Source: Asaia krungthepensis NRIC 0535 (GTDB taxonomy: Bacteria; Pseudomonadota; Alphaproteobacteria; Acetobacterales; Acetobacteraceae). From it: a stretch of 64,000 bases of DNA. Below the pieces are notes generated by a model, which did not search any database, was not told the DNA's origin, and saw only the letters and a list, made by a program, of their open reading frames with translations. The translations under genes and the position numbers were made by a program. This document shows, in pieces, positions 28,010-36,226 of this stretch. The DNA is taken from assembly GCF_025995175.1 (NCBI RefSeq), contig NZ_BAPV01000010.1, positions 1 to 64,000 of the forward strand. Reading direction: 5' to 3'. Position 1 is the first letter of the stretch, and the number at the start of each line of letters is the position of its first letter.

Positions 28010-28576
28010 ATTCCGAAACTTCGTGAAGCCGGGACGGGTATGGGGATGAACATCCGCTTCCGATCCCGGGGATCGACTCACGGCAACCAGGCCAGGGTGC
28101 CTTCCTCATGCGCCAGGCTGAACAGGTCACCCATCTCCTCGCACCTGTTCCATCATTCCTGTGAAACCGCGATCGGGTCGGTTCAACACGCTATCAGGGC
28201 GCAATCTGCCGCGTTTTCATAGAGGCGACTTCTTTGAACCTGCCTCGTCGTGCCATCTTTCAATGTTCGCCATCCGAATATCAGGATCGCGCGCGCAAGG
28301 CGGTAATTTCTCGTTACAAAGCATTTGCAAAGCGCAAACAATAGGGCCCAACTGTTGTCGATGTACAACAGAAGAGCGTTATTCTGTATTTTTGCCACAC
28401 TACTTGTTCGATTCCAGACCCAAACCTCAATAGGTGTTGGGAGCCATGTCGAGAGAGCGAAAGCATTGGACAGGGCATCAAATCTCGATCGGGAAGATAC
28501 GCCGCCCGCATGACAGGCGAGAAGATGGCGCTCCGATCAGTCAACACACAGAATACAGACAGGGGAAAACCATCAC
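28010..28576. promoter_or_regulatory. Intergenic region upstream of the first TonB-dependent receptor
   Basis: About 570 bases without a supported gene. The right half is comparatively AT-rich. It contains a perfect inverted repeat CTGTTGT, 6 bases, ACAACAG at 28352-28371 and, just before it, TTTGC AAAGC GCAAA, both operator-like. A 196-codon minus-strand frame overlapping it has no recognisable features. Confidence 0.4.
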
Positions 28577-31500
28577 ATGATGCATGGACAGGGTGTATCC
28601 AGCCGGCGCGGGCGTTGCTCGCGTCTTGCCGCGACCCTGCTTGCCGGTTCCGCCCTGTATCTGGCCCCGTCATCTGCCCTCGCAGACCCCACCAGCCAGC
28701 CCCCAGCCACGCAACGTCCTGATGCAAGAACGGCCCATATTTCAGGATCGTATGCCCGCGCTCATACACACGGGTCAGGCGCCCGTCGCCGCAACACGGT
28801 ACGACAGACCGCCGCGCAGCCGCTTGAGCAAGCCCCGTTGTCCAGCCCATCGCCCCGGGCTGCCGGATCAACGCGCGCAGTAGAAGCCGATACAGCAGCA
28901 CAGCGCAGCAAATCCGGACAGGACGCCGGCAAGCGTCTCCAGGCGAAACGCCTTATTGCTTCCAGCATCGGGACATCTTCTCCCAACGAGACGATTTTCG
29001 TTACCGGGACGCGACTCACCCAGTCGCGTCTGACGAATGTCATGGCCGGATCGACCGTCAGCGGTACGCAGATCACACGACGCGGCTACACGGATCTCGG
29101 GCTCGCGCTGCTGCGCGAAAATCCTGCGGTGAGCGTGGCGGACAACTCCCCCATCGGAAACCAGAATGCATTCGGTGCGGGGCAGTCCTTTGTGAGCCTG
29201 CTCAATCTGGGATCGCAGCGCACCCTCACCCTAGTGGATGGAATGCGCTTTGGGGGCGGGGCGACAGCCTCGATCTACGGCGTCGGATCGGGATCGCAGG
29301 TAGATGTGAGCACATTACCCACCTCCCTGATCAAATCGATCGACACCAAGCTGGGAGGCGCAGGGGCGGCTTATGGTGCCGATGCCGTTGCTGGCGTCAT
29401 CAATTACACGCTGGACGATCATTACAAGGGCGTTTCGCTCAGTGCCCAGGGCGGCTGGTCGCAGCAGCTCGACGATGGCAGTGAGAAGATTGCGTTTAAG
29501 GCAGGGTCCGGTTTCGATCACGACCGGGGCGGGCTCGTTTTCGATCTGGAATACCGCAATCAGGCAGGAATGGTTGCCAGCGACAGGCCGGACAGTTTTG
29601 GCGCCAACGCCGTCACCTATCATCGCGTGGCACTCGGGGAGTCCTCGCCCTATACCTATGTGCTTGGCTCGGGATCACGCTTCATCCAGGCCTCTCTCAC
29701 AGGCATGCCTACCCTGACCGGTAATTACGGCGATCTGCCAGTCTACGGTGGGGCGTATGGATCTGCCTATGCAGGTTACGCCAACGCCGGAATTGCCGAT
29801 GCCAATGGCATACCGCTGATGTTCAGCCAGAACGGACAATCGCTCATTCCCCTCGATAGCGGCACCCTGCTCAAGGGCGATAATGCCCTTGGCATCGGTG
29901 GGAACGGGGTTGCCTTGCGCAACTACATTCAGGTCATCACTCCCAGCGACAGGCTTAATCTGACGCTGCTCGGGCATTATGATTTCAGCAGCCATATCCA
30001 TGCAACCTGGCAAGGCTGGTACGCACGCGGGAGCGCCGAAAATCAGGTCGGGCAAGGAACATGGAGCAGCGCGGCGTTCGATAACGCCCTGACCCCGAAT
30101 GCCGATGGCCCGTACAGCAGCAGCTACTACCAGTATGGCGTGATCTCCGGGCCACTGGCCCTCAGCACCGATAATCCCTATCTGACGAGCGCGGAGCGCA
30201 GCACAATCAAGGAGGCACTGGCAGCAAACGGGCTTCCCACCGACCAGTTCTATCTGAACCGGCTCAATCAGGACCTCGATCCGGGTCTTTTCCGTACCAC
30301 CACGCAAATGTTCCGCTTTCAGGGTGGGCTCCATGGCGATTTCCGCGCTTTCGACCGCGATTTCAACTGGAAAATACGCGGGGAGTACACCCGGACGACC
30401 AACGTGACGACGCAACCATCACTGGTCATCCCCAATCTGGTCAATGCCCTGAATGCCGTGACCGCAGCCGATGGCAGCATCCAGTGCGCCTCGGGTTATG
30501 TAAACGCGTCTGTTGCCACGAAGAGCGAGGTCTGCTCGCCCCTGGACCCGTTTGGCTATGACCAGATGACACAGGCCGCACGGGACTATGTGACTGCAAT
30601 CTCACGGTCGACCAACCGTAATACACAGCGCGATCTGCAAGCCGAAATCAGTTCCACGGTCTTTGCCCTGCCCGCCGGGGACATACGCTGGGATCTCGGC
30701 TACGAGCATCGACGCGAGGCCTATCATTTCGATCCCGGAGCGTATCTTCTCGGTGCGGAGCAAGCAGACGGAACTTATCTTGCTTACGGCAATAACGGTG
30801 CGATCCCTTATACGGGTGGGGCCTATCACACGCACGAGGCCTTCGGTGAACTCGATGTGCCTCTGATCTCGCCCGGCATGGCCATTCCAGGCGCCTATCA
30901 TCTTTCGGCAACTGCCAATGGCCGCCTGACCTATAACAGCGTCACGGGTGCCTACTGGACCTATATGGCGGGTGTCGCATGGTGGCCGACACGCGATATC
31001 GGTCTGAGCGGCAATTATGCCGTATCGGTGCGCAATCCTTCCGTAGGAGAGCTCTACGCACCGCAATCCGTCACCTATCAGAGCGGTACCGATCCCTGCT
31101 CGGATGTCGGGCTGACATCAGGACCCAACCCGGCCTTGCGGGCAGCCAATTGCGCAAAGGCCGGTCTTTCCTCGGGCTTCGTCTCCAATTTCAACTCCTA
31201 TTCCCTGCCCGGAACCGCAGGGGGCAATCGCTCTCTCTCCAATGAGCGCTCCCGCAGTTACACGGGCAGTCTGGAATTCAGGCCGCATTTCATACGTGGC
31301 CTCGACATGAAAGCCTCATTCGTGGAGGTGCATGTTGCCGATGCCATTACCTATCTGAGCGCGAGCGACCTGCTGGCAGCCTGTTACGACAGCAGCAATT
31401 ACCCTGAAAATGCCTTTTGCTCGACGTTTACGCGCGATGCGGACGGGCAGATTTCGTCGTTCAGATCGGGCTATTACAATATCGCCAGTTACACGACACA

Positions 31501-31975
31501 GGCTCTGCAGACCACGCTGGACTATAACGCGCCGCTCACTCGTTTTGGCCTGCCCGAAGGGGCTGGCCTCATCGATCTGCGGGGTAATTACGTTCATTAT
31601 CTCAAGAGCACACAGCGCTATCTGAGCAGCACCTATCTGCTTTCGGGAAATACCGCATCGCCCAACGACAATTTCACGCTCAATGCGACCTGGGCGCGGG
31701 GCCCCCTCAGCGCGCAATGGCAAACCCTGTGGTACGGACCAAGCCTTTTCGCCCTTCAGGTTTCCGACACGCGCTACGAGAGCAACAGGCGCCCCTCCTT
31801 CGCCTATTTCAATCTCTCGCTGGACTATGCCATCACGAAGAATCTCTCGACCAGCTTCGTGGTGAACAACATCACTGATGCCCTGCCGAAGGATGCCGGG
31901 ATCTACAATGTCAGCCGTTATTACGAAGCGCTGATCGGCCGCAGCTTCCAGATGCGTGTGGGAGCGAGTTTCTGA
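28577..31975 (+). CDS. TonB-dependent outer-membrane receptor (1132 aa)
   Basis: Large outer-membrane receptor for active uptake of a ligand not identifiable here. Signal peptide at residues 1-36 (RLAATLLAGSALYLAPSSALA). Residues 37-130 form a low-complexity, Ala/Arg/Ser-rich spacer. The plug follows: TIFVTGTRLTQSR, then ERP-like NPAVSVADNS, RTLTLVDGMRFGGG, IDTKLGGAGAAYGADAVAGV and INYTLDD. The C-terminal barrel runs to the end QMRVGASF with a final Phe. Size and the long soluble plug resemble receptors used for carbohydrates or peptides in Acetobacteraceae rather than short siderophore receptors, but this is inference. It is convergent with the nickel/cobalt permease gene, only 8 bases apart. 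Confidence 0.88.
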   Translation: MMHGQGVSSRRGRCSRLAATLLAGSALYLAPSSALADPTSQPPATQRPDARTAHISGSYARAHTHGSGARRRNTVRQTAAQPLEQAPLSSPSPRAAGSTRAVEADTAAQRSKSGQDAGKRLQAKRLIASSIGTSSPNETIFVTGTRLTQSRLTNVMAGSTVSGTQITRRGYTDLGLALLRENPAVSVADNSPIGNQNAFGAGQSFVSLLNLGSQRTLTLVDGMRFGGGATASIYGVGSGSQVDVSTLPTSLIKSIDTKLGGAGAAYGADAVAGVINYTLDDHYKGVSLSAQGGWSQQLDDGSEKIAFKAGSGFDHDRGGLVFDLEYRNQAGMVASDRPDSFGANAVTYHRVALGESSPYTYVLGSGSRFIQASLTGMPTLTGNYGDLPVYGGAYGSAYAGYANAGIADANGIPLMFSQNGQSLIPLDSGTLLKGDNALGIGGNGVALRNYIQVITPSDRLNLTLLGHYDFSSHIHATWQGWYARGSAENQVGQGTWSSAAFDNALTPNADGPYSSSYYQYGVISGPLALSTDNPYLTSAERSTIKEALAANGLPTDQFYLNRLNQDLDPGLFRTTTQMFRFQGGLHGDFRAFDRDFNWKIRGEYTRTTNVTTQPSLVIPNLVNALNAVTAADGSIQCASGYVNASVATKSEVCSPLDPFGYDQMTQAARDYVTAISRSTNRNTQRDLQAEISSTVFALPAGDIRWDLGYEHRREAYHFDPGAYLLGAEQADGTYLAYGNNGAIPYTGGAYHTHEAFGELDVPLISPGMAIPGAYHLSATANGRLTYNSVTGAYWTYMAGVAWWPTRDIGLSGNYAVSVRNPSVGELYAPQSVTYQSGTDPCSDVGLTSGPNPALRAANCAKAGLSSGFVSNFNSYSLPGTAGGNRSLSNERSRSYTGSLEFRPHFIRGLDMKASFVEVHVADAITYLSASDLLAACYDSSNYPENAFCSTFTRDADGQISSFRSGYYNIASYTTQALQTTLDYNAPLTRFGLPEGAGLIDLRGNYVHYLKSTQRYLSSTYLLSGNTASPNDNFTLNATWARGPLSAQWQTLWYGPSLFALQVSDTRYESNRRPSFAYFNLSLDYAITKNLSTSFVVNNITDALPKDAGIYNVSRYYEALIGRSFQMRVGASF

Positions 31976-31983
31976 GGCACGCT

Positions 31984-33027
31984 TTAGCGTTCCTGGCCGC
32001 GTCGGCGTCTGTCGGCTCGGCTGAAGGCCAGGGACAGCATCCACGCCAGAACGAATAGCCCGATCACAATGAACCCGATCTGGTTGAAACTGTCGCTCAC
32101 CACGGACACCGCCTGCCAGAAGCGTCCCTGAAACCCGATCTGATCCCCCAGCAGCTTGAGGGTTTCGATACTGCCGATCCCCACCGCCACGATGACGGAA
32201 ATCAGCGTGATGATGATATTGTAGCGCAGCTTGCGCAAAGGATCGACAAACGCCCAGCGATAGGCGCCCAGCATCAGTACGCCGTCAGCCGTATCGATCA
32301 GCGCCATACCGGCGGCGAACAGGGCCGGAAAGATCATGATGGCCGCGACTGAAACGCCCCGGCTGGCCTGAGATGCCGAAAGTCCGAGCAGGGAAACCTC
32401 GGTCGCCGTATCAAAACCGAGCCCGAACAGAAACCCCAGCAACACCATGTGCCAGCTACGCGAGACGAGGCGAAACAGCGGATAGAGCAGACGCGACAGG
32501 AGGCCGCCCTTGCTCATCAGCGCATCGATATCGACTTCCTCGACCGCGCCCCCGGCCCTGACATGCCGCCAGGCCCGCCACGCACCGCGCAGCACGATGA
32601 AATTGGTGATGGCCAGCGCAAAGAGGAAACCCGCTGACACAAGCGTGCTCGCCACGCCACCAATATCGCGCCAGGCGCCGAAACGATCCTGCATGGCCTG
32701 GGACAACAGGGCCGTTCCCAGCGCGGCCAGCACCACGATCATCGAATGGCCAATGGCAAACCAGAACCCTGTCAGCAGAGGTTGCCGCCCCATCTGGATG
32801 AATTTTCGGGTCACATTATCGATGGAGGCAATATGGTCGGCATCGACAGCATGACGCAGCCCGAACCCGTAGGCGAGAAGGGCATTGCCAAGTAGCAGCG
32901 GCCTGTCATGAAACATCGTGAAGGTCCAGATCCAGAGCGCCATATTGGCCAGAAGCAGCGCTGCACCGAGCAGGCTGATACGCAGCCTCAGGTTGCGTGT
33001 GGACGGGGCGACGATCTCAGTTTGCAT
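31984..33027 (-). CDS. NiCoT-family nickel/cobalt permease (HoxN/NixA type)
   Basis: 347 residues from the ATG with a GGGAGGGGG site just before it. Inner-membrane permease with about eight helices. The signature of the family, RHAVDADHIASIDN, lies in helix II, with GFWFAIGHS and LGFDTATEVSLLG as further conserved blocks. The family brings Ni2+ or Co2+ into the cell. A cobalamin riboswitch lies in its leader on the same strand, so cobalt for vitamin B12 synthesis is the likely substrate. A longer frame from 33090 adds residues without membrane signal and lies in the leader. Confidence 0.9.
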   Translation of the reverse strand: MQTEIVAPSTRNLRLRISLLGAALLLANMALWIWTFTMFHDRPLLLGNALLAYGFGLRHAVDADHIASIDNVTRKFIQMGRQPLLTGFWFAIGHSMIVVLAALGTALLSQAMQDRFGAWRDIGGVASTLVSAGFLFALAITNFIVLRGAWRAWRHVRAGGAVEEVDIDALMSKGGLLSRLLYPLFRLVSRSWHMVLLGFLFGLGFDTATEVSLLGLSASQASRGVSVAAIMIFPALFAAGMALIDTADGVLMLGAYRWAFVDPLRKLRYNIIITLISVIVAVGIGSIETLKLLGDQIGFQGRFWQAVSVVSDSFNQIGFIVIGLFVLAWMLSLAFSRADRRRRGQER

Positions 33028-33189
33028 GATGCCCCCTCCCCGATCGCTTGCTGTCACCCAAGGCTCTGGAAGAACGCAGCCGGACGTCATTGGCAGGGCC
33101 GAGCAGGGCTTTGAACGAAGATGGAAGGGGTGGGGCTGGTCGGCTCACGCGCATTTACTCCCTCTGGCGGATCGTCCCGTCCGGCCTGA

Positions 33190-33395
33190 CAGTCTGATGG
33201 GACGAAGGCAGGTCTCCTGGCTCGCGGTTCATCGCCTTTCCGCCCCTTCCCGGATGCAGGCACCCAGTGGTTCATGCGGAAAAACTCGCCGCTCACAGTT
33301 GCGGGGACAGCTGCCGCCTCGGACCCGATCTCATGGCGATCAGCCAGCCCGTCCGGCATTCCCTATTCACTTGCTCGCGCAAGACCTTCGACCCC
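33190..33395 (-). ncRNA. Cobalamin riboswitch in the leader of the cobalt permease gene
   Basis: Read on the minus strand, the conserved elements occur in order: AATAGGGAATGCCGG near 33367-33353, the core GCAGCTGTCCCCGCAACTGT near 33315-33296, ACCACTGGGTGCC near 33270 with GCATCCGGGAAGG after it, and the closing GCGAGCCAGGAGACCTGCC near 33225-33207. This is the adenosylcobalamin riboswitch (B12 box region included). It ends about 170 bases before the permease ATG, leaving room for an expression platform. Expected effect: less permease when cobalamin is plentiful. Exact ends are approximate. Confidence 0.92.
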
Positions 33396-33649
33396 TCGGT
33401 CGTAGCCGCTCACGCCCCCGCAAGCCAAGCCTCTTTCAACCTGTCCCTTCGAGCTTTTGTCGAGACTATGCGGCCCCGCCACATCTCCGGATGCCACCGG
33501 CGATCAGTCCCAAATGCAGCGCCCAGACCGGACCGGCTGCTCATGGGGAGAAGATTTTCGACGAAACCATGAGCCGGTTCGGGTTTTCTGAAACCGTGAC
33601 ACTGGCCCGGTCCCGCATCGGGTATATGAAAAAACAGGAGCAGAAGACG
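33396..33649 (+). other. Upstream region of the aldehyde dehydrogenase gene
   Basis: About 250 bases with no gene of its own; a long plus-strand frame from 32918 crosses the permease gene, the riboswitch and this region only by chance. Promoters for both the minus-strand riboswitch transcript and the plus-strand dehydrogenase should lie here. No clear boxes identified. Confidence 0.35.
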
Positions 33650-35020
33650 ATGAGTCTCTACCGTACGATCAACCCGGCCACGGGCAAGACCGAGCGCGAA
33701 TTCGAGCTTCATACCAAGGCGCAGGCTTTCGAGAAGCTTGAAGCCGCCCATGATTTTTACCAGCGTGACTGGCGCCATCGCAGCTTTGCCGAGCGCAAGG
33801 CAATCATCAGCAAAGCCGCGCAGATCCTTGAGCAGAACAAGGAAAAATATGCCCGCCTGATCTCGATCGAGATGGGGAAGGTTCTACCCGAGGCGATTGC
33901 CGAAACCGAGCTCTCGGCCAAAATCCTGGCCTATTATGCCGACAATGCCGAAGACTTCCTTGCACCGCGTGAGATCACGGTGAGCGAGGGGCGCGCAACA
34001 GTGTTGAGCCAGTCCCTCGGCGTCATCTACTGCGTGGAGCCGTGGAACTTCCCGTACTATCAACTCGCCCGAGTGGCAGGCCCCAATCTGATGGCAGGCA
34101 ATGTCGTGCTGGCAAAGCATGCACCTGGCGTGCCGCAATGCGCCCTCGCCTTCGAGGCCCTCTTCCTTGAAGCTGGCGCGCCCAAAGGGGCCTGGACCAA
34201 TCTCTTCATCGATAATGACGTCTCCGAGGAACTGATCGCTCGCCCGGAAGTACGTGGTGTCGCCCTGACAGGCAGCGAGCGCGCTGGAAGCGCCGTGGCT
34301 GCCCAGGCAGGCAAGGCCCTGAAGAAGACGACACTCGAACTCGGCGGGTCAGACCCGTTCATCGTTCTCGATGATGCCAATCTCGATGAGGTCATTCCCC
34401 GCGCCGTGGCCGGGCGCATGTCCAATAACGGACAGGTCTGCACCGCTGCCAAGCGCATGATTGTTCACGAATCCCTCGCCGATGATTTCGTGCGTCGCCT
34501 GTCCGATGCCTTGGCCGAGTTCCGCTATGGCGATCCGCTCGAGCAAGGGGTGACCCACGGCCCCATGAGCAGCGAAAACGCCATGAAACTGGCCATCAGC
34601 CAGGTCGAGAAGGCCGTGCAGCACGGTGCAACGCTCGTCACCGGCGGCAAGAAACTCGATCGCGAAGGATTTTTCATGCAGGCTGGACTTTTGACCGGCG
34701 TGACCAAGGACAATCCCATTTTCTACGAAGAGATTTTCGGTCCTGCCGCCATTGTCTACCCGGTATCCGACGATGACGCCGCAGTGGCTCTGGCCAACGA
34801 CTCCCCTTTCGGTCTGGGCGGGTCAGTTCATACCAGCGACGTCGAGCGTGGCCGCAAGCTTGCAGAGCGCATTGAAACCGGCATGGTATTCATCAACGAT
34901 ATCACCGGCACAGCTCCAGAACTCCCCTTCGGCGGCGTCAAGAATTCAGGCTATGGCCGTGAGCTCTCCTCGAACGGCATCGAGGAATTCGTCAATCACA
35001 AGCTGATCCGCTCAGCCTGA
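33650..35020 (+). CDS. NAD(P)-dependent succinate-semialdehyde-type dehydrogenase
   Basis: 456 residues, aldehyde dehydrogenase superfamily. It should oxidise succinate semialdehyde (or a similar aldehyde) to the acid in the cytoplasm, feeding the TCA cycle. Visible: cofactor-site block VEPWNFPYYQLARV (about 126), the catalytic-base segment TLELGGSDPFIVLDDA (about 230) and the nucleophile Cys in NNGQVCTAAKRM (about 262), then EEIFGPAAIVYPV and LPFGGVKNSGYGREL. The shorter length matches the YneI/Sad subgroup rather than GabD. The start has AGGAG nine bases ahead; an ATG at 33626 is an alternative. The 700-codon frame that contains it begins in the riboswitch region and is not real there. Confidence 0.88.
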   Translation: MSLYRTINPATGKTEREFELHTKAQAFEKLEAAHDFYQRDWRHRSFAERKAIISKAAQILEQNKEKYARLISIEMGKVLPEAIAETELSAKILAYYADNAEDFLAPREITVSEGRATVLSQSLGVIYCVEPWNFPYYQLARVAGPNLMAGNVVLAKHAPGVPQCALAFEALFLEAGAPKGAWTNLFIDNDVSEELIARPEVRGVALTGSERAGSAVAAQAGKALKKTTLELGGSDPFIVLDDANLDEVIPRAVAGRMSNNGQVCTAAKRMIVHESLADDFVRRLSDALAEFRYGDPLEQGVTHGPMSSENAMKLAISQVEKAVQHGATLVTGGKKLDREGFFMQAGLLTGVTKDNPIFYEEIFGPAAIVYPVSDDDAAVALANDSPFGLGGSVHTSDVERGRKLAERIETGMVFINDITGTAPELPFGGVKNSGYGRELSSNGIEEFVNHKLIRSA

Positions 35021-35032
35021 TTGCGCGGCTCA

Positions 35033-35063
35033 GGATATCAGGGCTCAGTCCCTGATATCCTTT
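35033..35063 (+). terminator. Rho-independent terminator after the aldehyde dehydrogenase
   Basis: GGATATCAGGG and CCCTGATATCC form a perfect 11 bp stem with a 6-base loop, followed by TTTG, 12 bases after the stop codon. Confidence 0.8.
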
Positions 35064-35150
35064 GCCATGCAACCTTACCTCACGTTTTCGCGATGACTAC
35101 AGGTTCGTGCCCTGCTCAGGCAGCGTGCCCCCTCCCGCTGGATGTCCCCA

Positions 35151-36014
35151 ATGACAGATTTCGCGAAGCCCCCTTTCGATACCCCCCTTCAGGATCGAAT
35201 CCCCGGCCAGACAGACGCCTTGACGCCCAAGCCCGACCACGGCGAAACCAGCTATGAAGGTTCTGGCCGCCTGACGGGAAAAGTCGCCCTGATCACCGGG
35301 GGCGATTCCGGCATCGGTCGTGCCGTGGCAATTGGTTATGCCCGCGAGGGTGCCGATATTGCTCTTTCCTATCTGGAAGAGGAAGAAGCGGACGCTCAGG
35401 AAACTGCAGCCTGGATTGAAAAGGCGGGACGCAAGGCGTTGCTCCTCCCCGGCGATCTGAAGTCCCGCGAGGTGTGCCGCACCATTATCGACAAGACCAT
35501 CCAGACCTTCGGCAAGCTCGATATTCTGGTCAATAATGCAGCTTTCCAGATCGAACGCCTCGCACTTGACGACATCTCTGAAGACGAATGGGACGACACC
35601 TTCGCTACCAATATTGGCGCCAGTTTCCGCCTGACCCGTAATGCCCTGCCCCATCTCAAAAGCGGGGCCTCGCTCATCCACACAATCTCGGTCAATGCCG
35701 ACAGCCCCAAACCTCGCCTGCTCGCTTACTCCGCGACCAAGGCTGCGATCCAGAATTTCAGCGGCGGCCTCGCGCAGCTTCTGGGCGAGAAAGGTATCCG
35801 TTCCAACACCGTCGCCCCGGGCCCGATCTGGACACCGCTCATCCCTGCGACAATGCATGGTGACCATGTGCATGTTTTCGGCGAAGACACCCCACTAGGC
35901 CGCCCCGGCCAGCCCGTCGAACTCATCGCGCCTTATGTGATGCTGGCCAGCGATGAATCCAGCTATATCTCCGGCGCAACCATCGCTGTGACGGGCGGGA
36001 CACCCGTCATCTGA
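35151..36014 (+). CDS. SDR-family oxidoreductase
   Basis: 287 residues from the second of two adjacent ATGs (the other is at 35142). Classical-type short-chain dehydrogenase with an N-terminal extension of about 45 residues, like the YhdF/YghA group. Motifs: cofactor-binding TGGDSGIGRAVA, NNAAFQ, catalytic Ser in HTISVNA, Tyr and Lys in LAYSATKAAIQNF, and the end SSYISGATIAVTGGTPVI. It reduces or oxidises an unknown carbonyl or alcohol with NAD(P)H. Members of the group are often stress-induced. No operon partner: the terminator after the dehydrogenase separates it from its left neighbour. Confidence 0.88.
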   Translation: MTDFAKPPFDTPLQDRIPGQTDALTPKPDHGETSYEGSGRLTGKVALITGGDSGIGRAVAIGYAREGADIALSYLEEEEADAQETAAWIEKAGRKALLLPGDLKSREVCRTIIDKTIQTFGKLDILVNNAAFQIERLALDDISEDEWDDTFATNIGASFRLTRNALPHLKSGASLIHTISVNADSPKPRLLAYSATKAAIQNFSGGLAQLLGEKGIRSNTVAPGPIWTPLIPATMHGDHVHVFGEDTPLGRPGQPVELIAPYVMLASDESSYISGATIAVTGGTPVI

Positions 36015-36029
36015 GGGGGGGGAGGGCAT

Positions 36030-36138
36030 GGGGCTTTGCCCCAAACCCCACCAAAGGACCGTCGTCCTTTGGAAACCTGTTTGTGGGAACGGGATGAAAG
36101 GGGCGAGCCCCTTTCCGGGGAGCGGGGCAGAGCCCCGC
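36030..36138. repeat. Cluster of GC-rich palindromes between convergent genes
   Basis: Stem-loops in a row: GGGGC TTT GCCCC (36030-36042), CCAAAGGAC CGTC GTCCTTTGG (36051-36072), GAAAGGGGC GA GCCCCTTTC (36096-36115) and GCGGGGC AGA GCCCCGC (36122-36138). Such GC-rich mosaic repeats occur between genes in many Acetobacteraceae genomes. Located after the SDR and S46 genes, which converge, it may end transcription on both strands. Confidence 0.75.
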
Positions 36139-36226
36139 AGAGCGCTCATCCAAAGAAACCTCTCCGCCATGGGGCTCCATCACGGTGCCCATTGGAACAT
36201 GTTCGTCCCGAGGGGCTCCCTCCCTG

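Noticed and set aside
28314-28901. 196-codon minus-strand frame opposite the start of the first TonB receptor
   Set aside because: Half of it is antisense to the receptor signal peptide and spacer; no ribosome binding site or motif found.
32918-33649. N-terminal 244 codons of the 700-codon frame containing the aldehyde dehydrogenase
   Set aside because: The region contains the cobalamin riboswitch and the permease start on the other strand; the dehydrogenase family begins at 33650, where there is a ribosome binding site.
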